A stretch of 7,033 nucleotides of DNA from Microcaldota archaeon (GCA_013331535.1 DUGF01000088.1:1-7033), one strand, 5' to 3'. Counted from the stretch's first letter, positions 1-5,764 are shown. A program made the numbers and translations. The notes: generated from the sequence alone by a model not told the origin.

Positions 1-22
1 AATAAATTTTTAGGGTAATCTT

Positions 23-682
23 ATGTTAAAGGGAATAATTTTCGATATGGATGGCGTAATCGTTGATACGCTTGATTTCCATAACAAGGCATTCATTCTG
101 CTATTCGGAGAGTTTGGGGTTTGTCTCACGCGCGAAGACATAAAGAGAACATATGGCAGAACTGCCGCAGAAAATATCCGCTATTTTGCGAAAAAATATG
201 GCATAAAAAGGAATTCAACCGAACTTAATTCGCGCAGAAATGAACTATTTTTGAAATTAATTCTAGGCAAAGTAAAGACAATGCCCGGAGTAGCGGACTT
301 AATCAGGAAACTTCACAAAAACAAATATGTGCTGGCAATTGCTTCATCGTCAGAAAGAGCTGTTGTCGGCAACCTGCTAAGGCATGTTGGCGTGTTTGAT
401 TATTTTGAACATATTATAAGCGCGGAAGACGTTAAAAGAGGCAAACCGAACCCAGGCATTTTTCTTGCGGCATCAAAAAGGATGGGACTGAAACCAAGAG
501 AATGTGTCGTCATAGAAGATGCAAGCATAGGTATGAAAGCAGCTAAAAAAGCGGGCATGACTTCGATTATAATTCCCAATGCCCACACCTATAATGAAAA
601 TTTTGATAGGGCAGATCTTATTGTAAAATCTGCAAAGGAATTGAACCGGATGGATTGGACAAGAATTTGCAAAATACTATAA
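23..682 (+). CDS. HAD-superfamily hydrolase, beta-phosphoglucomutase/phosphatase-like
   Basis: A 219-residue haloacid dehalogenase-family enzyme, probably a soluble phosphatase or phosphomutase acting on a small phosphorylated metabolite. All four HAD motifs are visible. Motif I is FDMDGVIVDT, with nucleophile Asp8 and acid/base Asp10. Motif II is the serine of AIASSS (Ser108). Motif III is Lys141 in KRGKPNP. Motif IV is Glu165-Asp166 in VVIEDASIGMKAA. The stretch from about 15 to 85 between motifs I and II is the helical C1 cap, placing it in the beta-PGM/phosphoglycolate phosphatase subfamily. Length is normal for that group. The ATG follows AGGGTAATC, a degenerate Shine-Dalgarno. The isochorismatase-family gene begins 25 bp downstream on the same strand, so the two are probably co-transcribed. 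Motifs do not fix the substrate. Confidence 0.92.
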   Translation: MLKGIIFDMDGVIVDTLDFHNKAFILLFGEFGVCLTREDIKRTYGRTAAENIRYFAKKYGIKRNSTELNSRRNELFLKLILGKVKTMPGVADLIRKLHKNKYVLAIASSSERAVVGNLLRHVGVFDYFEHIISAEDVKRGKPNPGIFLAASKRMGLKPRECVVIEDASIGMKAAKKAGMTSIIIPNAHTYNENFDRADLIVKSAKELNRMDWTRICKIL

Positions 683-707
683 TTCTACGCCCATACAAAT
701 TAGGAAT

Positions 708-1337
708 ATGCTTTCTTCAAATTTACGCGTTAGTGGCAGGTCTGTTCTTTTGGTTATAGATGCTCAAAATGATATCTGCCACCCTGCAGGTGAATTCGCA
801 AGAAGCGGAAAAGGGGTCAACGGAATAAAAAGAGCATTTGAAAACGGAATTTTACCTATGGTCGAAAAGGCGCGTAGTTGTGGAATTTCGATTGGTTTTA
901 TCCGGGCAGAATATAAACAAGGGCAGTTCGAGGCACCTTTTGAAAAATTACTAACTGTAAATGATAGCGAAGCTGATTCAACTTGGAGAATAAGAATCTA
1001 TCTTGATTTGCCAAAGAACGGAGATGCAATTTTTAGAAAAAGTCAGTACGAACCATTCCATTTTAATGGAATAGACAACGGTTTGGCCGATTGGCTGGCA
1101 GGAAATGTAGTCGAAGGTTTTGTACTTGTTGCTGGTTTTACAACAGACAATTGTGTCAAAGCAGGGGTGAACGCACTTGTGGAAAGAAGATACGCGCCCG
1201 TAGTTCTGGAAGATTGCGTATCCACGCGCGATTATAAAATAGATGACGGCACACACTATAGAACTATCAGTAGGTTCAGAGAGCATAATGGCATCTACGT
1301 TGTACAATCTGGTGCTGTAGAATTAATTCGGTGTTGA
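708..1337 (+). CDS. Isochorismatase-family cysteine hydrolase (nicotinamidase-like)
   Basis: A 209-residue cytosolic hydrolase of the isochorismatase/nicotinamidase fold, which cleaves amide or ester-type bonds through a cysteine nucleophile. The triad is readable: Asp18 in LLVIDAQND, Lys111 in FRKSQYEPF and Cys149 in AGFTTDNCV. The family's cis-peptide-type segment (VAGFTTDNCV) and the late strand ending in VVLEDCVSTRD are also present. I do not see the Asp-x-His metal motif of true pyrazinamidase/nicotinamidase, so a nicotinamidase call is not justified and the substrate is open. The ATG lies just after an AGGA, unusually close for a ribosome site, but the reading frame has no better start before the conserved first strand. 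It follows the HAD gene by 25 bp. It ends 8 bp from the convergent gene on the minus strand. Confidence 0.92.
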   Translation: MLSSNLRVSGRSVLLVIDAQNDICHPAGEFARSGKGVNGIKRAFENGILPMVEKARSCGISIGFIRAEYKQGQFEAPFEKLLTVNDSEADSTWRIRIYLDLPKNGDAIFRKSQYEPFHFNGIDNGLADWLAGNVVEGFVLVAGFTTDNCVKAGVNALVERRYAPVVLEDCVSTRDYKIDDGTHYRTISRFREHNGIYVVQSGAVELIRC

Positions 1338-1345
1338 TTGCAACT

Positions 1346-1729
1346 TTACTTTTTCTGCAGCGAAATTCTCGGAGGAACGAGCGGCGGAGACAAATTAACA
1401 ACCCGTGCGATTAATGTTCCGTTCGCACTTCCGCTGTAATTTATTGCATTGAGTATTGTTTCTGCGAATGCCTCTGGCACTTTTTTCTTTGCCTTCCATT
1501 CACTTGCGATTTCCTTTGCAAATCCTTTTTCCTCTTTTGTTGCAAGAAGCCCGCGTATAGCAATTTCTCCTACATCATCTTCGTATCTAGCGGTATATTT
1601 GTATTTTATTTCAACATTTTCCCCGTCGACTTTTACATCCTCAAGCATGATATCTATATTCAGGCCTTTAATTGCCTCTTCGCTGTTTTTCTTTCCTGTA
1701 ACTTCATCTATTCTTCCGCCAACAATCAT
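1346..1729 (-). CDS. Small conserved-looking archaeal protein, possibly SecB-like fold
   Basis: A 127-residue protein I cannot assign to a characterised family. The first 65 residues alternate like beta-strands (LNIDIMLEDVKV, VEIKYKYTARY, GEIAIRGLL). A charged helix follows at about 65-82, then a helix containing FAETILNAINYSG. The tail is Pro-rich, NLSPPLVPPRISL at 112-124. Four strands followed by a long helix and a proline-rich segment near the end recalls SecB and SecB-like chaperones. That comparison is from memory of the family pattern and is tentative. There is no signal peptide or membrane segment, so it is probably cytosolic. The ATG is set by a strong GAGGTG five bases upstream. It lies 74 bp downstream of hsp20 on the same strand, so the two may share a transcript, which would suit a chaperone role but does not prove one. 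Confidence 0.75.
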   Translation of the reverse strand: MIVGGRIDEVTGKKNSEEAIKGLNIDIMLEDVKVDGENVEIKYKYTARYEDDVGEIAIRGLLATKEEKGFAKEIASEWKAKKKVPEAFAETILNAINYSGSANGTLIARVVNLSPPLVPPRISLQKK

Positions 1730-1734
1730 ATCAA

Positions 1735-1740
1735 CACCTC
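1735..1740 (-). promoter_or_regulatory. Shine-Dalgarno GAGGTG
   Basis: On the minus strand GAGGTG stands five bases before the ATG at 1729, complementary to the archaeal 16S rRNA 3' end. It fixes the start of the 127-residue protein and implies a leadered mRNA, in contrast to the upstream hsp20, which lacks such a site. Confidence 0.75.
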
Positions 1741-1803
1741 AAATTTTGTTTTATGGATTCAACCATACAAATCTCATTATTTTACCGGTTGTAGGTTTAA
1801 ACT

Positions 1804-2346
1804 CTAAAACGGCAGTATTATCTCTAGAACACCATTTTTATAATTCGTTCGTTTTTTGGTATGGTTAACATCCTTTGGCAGTTCGAGCACTTTATGGTAC
1901 TTTCTTGCTCCGTTTAGGGCCTTTATTTCGAGTTTTTTTCCAATTCCTTCAACTAAAATATCCTTGGCATCCGCACCAGGAACTTCTGCGATTACCGTTA
2001 GGCCGTTCTTTCCCTCAATAATATCTATAAGCGGCTCTCTTTCTGTTTCCGGCATTTCCGCACTTCCCTGCTGCACTATCGGCGCTGACACAGTACCCTT
2101 CGCATTTCCGAACTCCCGTATTATTGGTTTTCCATCTTGTCCCATTCTTATAGAAAACCCATGAACCATCATGTTTCCTCTATCTTGTGCCATCCGTTCA
2201 AATTCGCTGATGTTCAAATTAGGCATCATTCGCTTGGCAAGGTCTTCCATTTCTTTTCGCATTCTTTCGAATTCTGCGTCAATGCCCGCTGGATTGTTTG
2301 AATTCATATTGTTGAAAAAGAATCCCCGTTTTTCTTTATTGTCCAT
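1804..2346 (-). CDS. hsp20: Small heat-shock protein, Hsp20/alpha-crystallin family
   Basis: A 180-residue ATP-independent chaperone of the Hsp20 family that would hold unfolding proteins in the cytosol. Residues 1-60 form an Asn/Met-rich, helical N-terminal arm. The segment VHGFSIRMGQDGKPIIREFGN at 61-81 (here described by its ends VHGFS and REFGN) is typical of archaeal Hsp20 proteins. The alpha-crystallin domain runs from about 104 to 180, with REPLIDIIEG, TVIAEVPGADAKDI and the hallmark NGVLEIILP at 171-179. The protein stops immediately after that strand, so the usual C-terminal extension with the I-x-I/V anchoring motif is absent. No Shine-Dalgarno precedes the ATG. A TATA-like box centred about 27 bp upstream suggests a leaderless transcript. 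It is divergent from the TRAM gene across 33 bp. Confidence 0.93.
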   Translation of the reverse strand: MDNKEKRGFFFNNMNSNNPAGIDAEFERMRKEMEDLAKRMMPNLNISEFERMAQDRGNMMVHGFSIRMGQDGKPIIREFGNAKGTVSAPIVQQGSAEMPETEREPLIDIIEGKNGLTVIAEVPGADAKDILVEGIGKKLEIKALNGARKYHKVLELPKDVNHTKKRTNYKNGVLEIILPF

Positions 2347-2369
2347 GGAATCTTATTTTTCTTTTGCGT

Positions 2370-2376
2370 ATTTAAT
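2370..2376 (-). promoter_or_regulatory. TATA-like box for leaderless hsp20 transcript
   Basis: Read on the minus strand, GAATTAAATAC is centred about 27 bp before the hsp20 ATG, the distance expected from an archaeal TATA box to the transcription start. Transcription would therefore begin at or next to the ATG, explaining the lack of a ribosome site. The box lies directly against the divergent TRAM start at 2380. Confidence 0.5.
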
Positions 2377-2379
2377 TCT

Positions 2380-2595
2380 TTGGTGAGAAACCCTTCTGGT
2401 GGTCTTGTGGAAACAAAGCCGGTTGCTGTCGGAGACGAATTACAGGTAACAATAGAATCCGAAGGTGGACGAGGAGACGGAATAGCGAAAAAAGATAATT
2501 TTGTCATATTTGTCACAGGCGGAAAAAACGGAGAAACCTGCAAAGTAAAAATAACCGCGGTAAAAAGGACTTTTGCCACTGCTGAAAAGGTTTGA
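2380..2595 (+). CDS. Stand-alone TRAM-domain RNA-binding protein
   Basis: A 71-residue protein that is essentially one TRAM domain, a small beta-barrel RNA-binding module also found in TrmA- and MiaB-type RNA-modifying enzymes. The domain begins near residue 13 with KPVAVGDELQVTIES. It carries the core GRGDGIAKKDNFVIFV and ends KVKITAVKRTFATAEKV, close to the family pattern. Stand-alone TRAM proteins are common in archaea, and at least one has been reported as an RNA chaperone. The start is uncertain: TTG at 2380 or GTG at 2383, with neither preceded by a clear ribosome site, so a leaderless message is likely. The first 12 residues are outside the domain. It ends 8 bp from a convergent membrane-protein gene. 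Confidence 0.88.
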   Translation: MVRNPSGGLVETKPVAVGDELQVTIESEGGRGDGIAKKDNFVIFVTGGKNGETCKVKITAVKRTFATAEKV

Positions 2596-2596
2596 G

Positions 2597-2624
2597 GCGT
2601 CTTTTATTGGCTAACGTGAGACGC
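2597..2624. terminator. Inverted repeat between convergent genes, possible bidirectional terminator
   Basis: GCGTCT at 2597-2602 is repeated as AGACGC at 2619-2624, a perfect 6-bp stem with a 16-base loop beginning CTTTTATT's T-rich tract. It starts right after the TRAM stop codon and extends into the last codons of the convergent membrane-protein gene. The T-rich loop could act as a U-tract terminator for TRAM. The stem is short, so confidence is low. Confidence 0.3.
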
Positions 2625-3146
2625 GATTTTATCCTGCGCAAATTTGAACAAAATATATCCTGCATCAAACATTATTATCCCGATGAAATATTGTGGCATT
2701 CCTGCAAATACAAAAAGGAATGCGACTGCTTTCAGGAATACGCGATATAGTGTAAGGAACGCATACGTGCCTGTGAATTTTAGTTCATCAATCGCTGCCG
2801 GAATAATAAATATCGCGAAATGTTCTAATTTGAGTCCGTTTATCCCAAGGAGCAGGAACACCACTGCTGCAACTGCAATCGCGAGTCCATGCGTTGCCTT
2901 GTCAACTTTTCCGGTTAATACCTGCGCAACTATCGCGGCAAGGAATATGTTTGAAAAATCAGAGCCGGATATCACGAACCCAATAAGTAAACCTGAAATA
3001 AGCGCGAGTGGCCATTTGACGATAAGCGAACCCTTCAACTCGTCCTCTATCCAATCCACTGATTTTATGAGAAAACCGGAAAGGAAGGAAAGGAGGTAGA
3101 AGAGCATATACACAACCAACCAAGTGACCAATATTAGTTCTTGCAT
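2604..3146 (-). CDS. Polytopic membrane protein of unknown function
   Basis: A 180-residue, strongly hydrophobic protein I do not recognise. Likely membrane segments lie at about 4-27, 46-62, 65-78, 86-103, 108-120, 131-150 and 152-170. That gives five to seven spans, depending on whether the short ones are re-entrant. A charged loop (SVDWIEDELKGS, 29-40) follows the first span. Polar residues sit in or next to hydrophobic stretches: Asp82, Lys83 and His86 in KVDKATHG, Asp120-Glu121 in PAAIDELKF, and Asp161 in MFDAGY. Such buried acids are often functional in transporters and membrane enzymes, but no known motif is visible. No Shine-Dalgarno precedes the ATG. It is divergent from an orphan gene across 48 bp. 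Confidence 0.8.
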   Translation of the reverse strand: MQELILVTWLVVYMLFYLLSFLSGFLIKSVDWIEDELKGSLIVKWPLALISGLLIGFVISGSDFSNIFLAAIVAQVLTGKVDKATHGLAIAVAAVVFLLLGINGLKLEHFAIFIIPAAIDELKFTGTYAFLTLYRVFLKAVAFLFVFAGMPQYFIGIIMFDAGYILFKFAQDKIASHVSQ

Positions 3147-3151
3147 AAAGG

Positions 3152-3159
3152 ATTATATG
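3152..3159 (+). promoter_or_regulatory. Candidate TATA box for the 3195 gene
   Basis: ATTATATG lies in the 48-bp divergent spacer. A start of transcription 26-27 bp downstream would fall near 3182, giving a short leader that just contains the GAGGTGA ribosome site at 3184-3190. Spacing supports it, but the box is not a strong match. Confidence 0.35.
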
Positions 3160-3183
3160 GGTTATGTTCTATGGGTTCTATTT

Positions 3184-3190
3184 GAGGTGA
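3184..3190 (+). promoter_or_regulatory. Shine-Dalgarno GAGGTGA
   Basis: GAGGTGA stands four bases before the ATG at 3195. It overlaps an out-of-frame ATG at 3190 and makes 3195 the preferred start of the orphan gene. Confidence 0.7.
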
Positions 3191-3194
3191 TGGA

Positions 3195-3686
3195 ATGGTT
3201 GTACAGGCTAGTTCTGAAGCAAGGAGACCAACATTAGTTGTAAGAGTGGCTGCGGCGATGGTGCCATTAGTTCCAATGACACGGAAATTCGCAGAAAGGA
3301 TACTGGCTGAAATGCCCACTAGAAAACCAAGATATGGATTCGAAGAAGAATATGTAGATTCTGTTTTTGGAGATGTTCGGGGATATCCGGATTATTTGCT
3401 TATGTCTACTCTTGATGTAGCCAGACGGGCGTATGGGAAATATTCTTCTTCACGGGCAAGAGATTTGCTTTTGACAGGACAGGTAAAATGCTTCCATGCA
3501 ACGGTTATTCTTGCATCGAGATTAACAAATCCCGAAGATGCGAAGGCAGTGCTGGAATCCGGGAAGATAACGGATTCGGATGTAAAAACGATGATTCGGT
3601 ATAATTTGGAGAATCCGGAACCTATTGAACCGAAAGGGGTTTGGAATAGATTCGTACAAAGACTCGTACGGAATTATGAGGTGTGA
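3195..3686 (+). CDS. Orphan basic protein, unknown function
   Basis: A 163-residue protein I do not recognise. Support for coding comes from the strong GAGGTGA ribosome site, the uninterrupted length and the absence of a competing gene on the other strand. Residues 13-28 are mildly hydrophobic (TLVVRVAAAMVPLVP) but arginines flank and interrupt them, so a signal peptide is unlikely. The rest is predicted largely helical and rich in Arg and Lys, with segments STLDVARRAYGKYSSSRARD and VKCFHATVILASRL. A short pattern PEDAKAVLESGKITDSDVKTM looks like a helix-turn-helix-like helical bundle, though no DNA-binding signature can be claimed. It ends in a Pro-rich linker and a basic helix (FVQRLVRNYEV). 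A second ribosome-site-like GAGGTG overlaps its stop codon. Confidence 0.65.
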   Translation: MVVQASSEARRPTLVVRVAAAMVPLVPMTRKFAERILAEMPTRKPRYGFEEEYVDSVFGDVRGYPDYLLMSTLDVARRAYGKYSSSRARDLLLTGQVKCFHATVILASRLTNPEDAKAVLESGKITDSDVKTMIRYNLENPEPIEPKGVWNRFVQRLVRNYEV

Positions 3687-3923
3687 TGGTTGCTCACGGA
3701 TTTAGAGATTGCCAAAGCAGTTGGGCACGGAAATAAGTTTGGAGGATATGTTTACTACTTACAGGCTCCAGATATAATAATCGGAAACACAATCGTCGCA
3801 TCCCCGTCAACTGTTACTGCATTCACGGTTTTTGCCTTCTCACTTATTTTTCCCCATGAAACTGCCTCCTGTGTCCTTGCACCTGAAAGCGAGCCGTCCC
3901 ACGGTGAGGCGGTTGTAACATAA
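3679..3923 (+). other. Doubtful short TTG reading frame behind a ribosome-site motif
   Basis: GAGGTG at 3679-3684, overlapping the upstream stop codon, is followed five bases later by TTG at 3690 opening a 77-codon frame. Its first 22 codons (MLTDLEIAKAVGHGNKFGGY and two more) read like a plausible protein start. From 3755 onward it is antisense to the C-terminal part of deoxyhypusine synthase. I do not call it a gene: most of it is shadow. The first 65 bases could instead be the remnant of a truncated gene or simply the convergent spacer. Confidence 0.2.
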
Positions 3924-4672
3924 ACTGCGTAATCAAGCCCGCCGCGCAGGATGTTTACCCCTATTGTGTGATGTTTTGAAATCCCACCACCGAGAACGAT
4001 TGCACCGGTCTTGTTTGCCGTAAGAACCGTTTGTGCGAGTTGAGGCATATCTTTCGTAACGTCAATCCCAAAATCCCTGCGCTTTGCCTGTTGCTTGAAG
4101 AAGTATGCCTGAAGCCCAACCGCAGAGTCGGTTATTCCAGGGCAATAAACCGGAATATTGTTTCGTGCGGCCCAATACAAAAACGAAGATGAATTGTTTT
4201 TTGATTTTCCCAGATCTTTTCCTATTTCTCTTGCAATCTCGCTCGGAGAACAGGTATGGTTTTTATTTGCTGCATAAAGCCGCTCGAAAACGGGTTTTAT
4301 CTTTCTTTCGAGCAGTTCGTATCGTTCATTCGGAATTAGAATATTTCCGAGACGATTGATCCCCTTGCGGTGCAATTCCACGTCATCCATGAAAAAGTCT
4401 CCGATATAGTAGGCGTCATACGCTCTAATCAGGTCGTGGTCAAGCGACCCGCCAGCAGTTATTATCACATCAACGAATTTGCGTTTGCACAATTCCGCGA
4501 AAATGCCTCGCAATCCACTTGCAACCATGTTGGATGTGAATGATAAGAATACCGTCGCCCGATCTTTCTTCATTCTTTTGATTATTTGAACCGCACGTTC
4601 GATTTGGGTTGCCTGAAAGCCAGTGCTAGCAGTAACAGAATCGCCTATTCGGATATCTTTTACAGTTTCCAT
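3755..4672 (-). CDS. dys: Deoxyhypusine synthase
   Basis: A 305-residue cytosolic enzyme that transfers the 4-aminobutyl group of spermidine, NAD-dependently, onto one lysine of translation factor aIF5A, the first step of hypusine formation. The diagnostic C-terminal half is clear. GGGISKHH at 228-235 carries the enzyme-intermediate lysine Lys233. LRGGLDYAVY (242-251), the substrate loop DGSLSGARTQEAVSWGKI (259-276) and DGDATIVFP (289-297) follow. Upstream are the FTSNMVASGLRG nucleotide-binding region (45-56), TAGGSLDHD (72-80) and YCPGITDSAVGLQ (176-188). Length matches the shorter archaeal enzymes rather than the roughly 370-residue eukaryotic ones. By eye, the position of human His288 is Phe192 here. 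The ATG is 4 bp after the stop of the Lrp-type gene. A weak GTGAT ribosome site overlaps that stop, indicating co-transcription and coupled translation. Confidence 0.95.
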   Translation of the reverse strand: METVKDIRIGDSVTASTGFQATQIERAVQIIKRMKKDRATVFLSFTSNMVASGLRGIFAELCKRKFVDVIITAGGSLDHDLIRAYDAYYIGDFFMDDVELHRKGINRLGNILIPNERYELLERKIKPVFERLYAANKNHTCSPSEIAREIGKDLGKSKNNSSSFLYWAARNNIPVYCPGITDSAVGLQAYFFKQQAKRRDFGIDVTKDMPQLAQTVLTANKTGAIVLGGGISKHHTIGVNILRGGLDYAVYVTTASPWDGSLSGARTQEAVSWGKISEKAKTVNAVTVDGDATIVFPIIISGACK

Positions 4673-4676
4673 GTTA

Positions 4677-5684
4677 TCACTTATTCTTATCTTCCGACGT
4701 TTTTAAAAGCAATTCCCCTGCCATCGGAAAGTATGAAACCTTGTCCTCATTTACCCAAACATAATAAAGATAATTTCTTATTGACCCTCTGAATCTCTCA
4801 CGTATCTTATCAAGTATTTCCCTGAATTTTGTATGGTTCTCTACTTCAAATTCCACTTCAATGTCCGTGCCTCCACCTATGCTTTCATATGCATAGACTG
4901 CATTGGGATGTGCTGCGAAATATGCCAGCAGTTCTTTTTTTGAGCCGTAATCATCCAGCTGGAATTCGACCTTGTACCAATAGACTCCCAGTTTTTCAAG
5001 GTCAATTTTTGGCCTGAAACCAAGGATTACTCCATTATCCTTTAGCCTTTTGAATCGGTGTTTTACTGCAGTAACACTGAGACCAACTTTACCAGCAAGT
5101 TCTACTATTGGAATTCTCGCATCAATCGAGAGCTGCGTCAGTATTTTTACATCTTGCTCATCATACCTCACAAATACGCGCCTGCCAGAGATAATTGTTT
5201 GCACTCCATCCGTATGTTTCTCACTCAGATACTTTTTTCTCCATGAATATATGTTAGAATAAAATGAATCGCGAAGTAATTCTATTTTGTTTCTGAATTT
5301 TCCAATGCAGCTGTCCTTGAGCTCATGAAAATCCAGTACATCTTTTACCCAGCATGCAATTCCAAGGTCGTATAACGAGGAGGTTATTCCACCAACCCAC
5401 CAGAATCGTTTGTGCTTTATGAAAAATTCAATAAGTTCTTTTTCTTCTTCTGGAGGTATGCTTCGGAATTTCAGGAACACTCTCGCGTTCATGAATCCAA
5501 GTTTTGTCAAGTCAATGATCGCATAATACCCCTTTATCAGTCCAATTTCGGTCATTCGTTTTATGCGGTATCCGACTACTTCTTTGCTTGCCCTTACTTT
5601 CTTGGCAATGCTGGACACGGGTTGTCTTGCATTGAGATCCAATGGGTAAAGTATCTCCCGATCTTTTTTATCTAGTTCCATCAT
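4677..5684 (-). CDS. Double Lrp/AsnC-family transcriptional regulator
   Basis: A 335-residue DNA-binding regulator made of two Lrp/AsnC-like halves in one chain. The first winged-helix (about 4-58) reads LDKKDREIL, PVSSIAKKV, VVGYRIKRMTEIGLIKGYYA. The second (about 174-229) reads YDEQDVKIL, PIVELAGKVGLS, VKHRFKRLKDNGVILGF. Each is followed by a RAM-like effector/dimerisation fold, roughly 66-150 (degenerate) and 235-320, the latter with the more typical SIGGGTDIEVEFEV. Ordinary Lrp proteins have about 150 residues and one unit, so this is the tandem form seen in various archaea. A TATA box about 26 bp before the ATG suggests a leaderless transcript. It is the first gene of an operon with deoxyhypusine synthase and divergent from the beta-helix pair. 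An amino acid or polyamine-related ligand is possible but not shown. ATG at 5681 is an equivalent alternative start. Confidence 0.92.
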   Translation of the reverse strand: MMELDKKDREILYPLDLNARQPVSSIAKKVRASKEVVGYRIKRMTEIGLIKGYYAIIDLTKLGFMNARVFLKFRSIPPEEEKELIEFFIKHKRFWWVGGITSSLYDLGIACWVKDVLDFHELKDSCIGKFRNKIELLRDSFYSNIYSWRKKYLSEKHTDGVQTIISGRRVFVRYDEQDVKILTQLSIDARIPIVELAGKVGLSVTAVKHRFKRLKDNGVILGFRPKIDLEKLGVYWYKVEFQLDDYGSKKELLAYFAAHPNAVYAYESIGGGTDIEVEFEVENHTKFREILDKIRERFRGSIRNYLYYVWVNEDKVSYFPMAGELLLKTSEDKNK

Positions 5685-5706
5685 ATTCTATTTATCAGCT
5701 ATTAAG

Positions 5707-5714
5707 TTTATAAA
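5707..5714 (-). promoter_or_regulatory. TATA box of the Lrp-dys operon
   Basis: TTTATAAA is centred about 26 bp upstream of the regulator ATG at 5684, the canonical archaeal distance from TATA to transcription start. There is no ribosome site before the ATG, so the message is probably leaderless. The box is palindromic, but the spacing only suits the minus-strand gene. Confidence 0.6.
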
Positions 5715-5729
5715 ATTTAGTTTTTTGAG

Positions 5730-5740
5730 AAGAAATTCTT
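5730..5740. promoter_or_regulatory. Candidate operator palindrome AAGAA-A-TTCTT
   Basis: A perfect inverted repeat with 5-base arms and one central base lies midway between the two divergent TATA boxes. AT-rich, loosely palindromic sites are typical of Lrp-family regulators, so the adjacent regulator could bind here. This is position-based inference, since a short AT-rich palindrome can arise by chance. Confidence 0.3.
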
Positions 5741-5747
5741 GTAAAGG

Positions 5748-5760
5748 TTTTAAATATAAA
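5748..5760 (+). promoter_or_regulatory. TATA box of the beta-helix gene pair
   Basis: TTTTAAATATAAA, preceded by the purine-rich TAAAGG that could serve as BRE, predicts transcription starting near 5779. This leaves a leader of about 28 bases that contains the AAGGTGA ribosome site at 5795-5801, supporting the TTG start at 5807 for the downstream gene. Confidence 0.55.
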
Positions 5761-5764
5761 CTAC

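Noticed and set aside
978..1307. 109-codon minus-strand reading frame
   Set aside because: Lies wholly inside the isochorismatase-family gene, whose catalytic triad is intact. No ribosome site and no family features.
708..1337. Calling the cysteine hydrolase a nicotinamidase (pncA)
   Set aside because: The Asp-Lys-Cys triad is present, but I do not see the Asp-x-His metal-binding motif of true nicotinamidases, so only the superfamily is supported.
1752..1767. Hairpin TATGG-ATTCAA-CCATA between hsp20 and the 127-residue gene, resembling a tRNA T-arm
   Set aside because: The other tRNA arms are absent around it, the loop has six bases and the stem only five pairs. No following U-tract makes it a convincing terminator.
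1449..1868. 139-codon plus-strand reading frame, Ser/Phe-rich
   Set aside because: Antisense to the 127-residue gene and to the end of hsp20. Its low-complexity Ser/Phe composition is typical of a shadow frame, and both minus-strand genes have better support.
4105..4359. 84-codon plus-strand reading frame inside dys
   Set aside because: Antisense shadow of a clearly functional deoxyhypusine synthase.
5412..5675. 87-codon plus-strand reading frame over the regulator N-terminus
   Set aside because: Antisense to the well-supported first winged-helix domain, with no translation signal.
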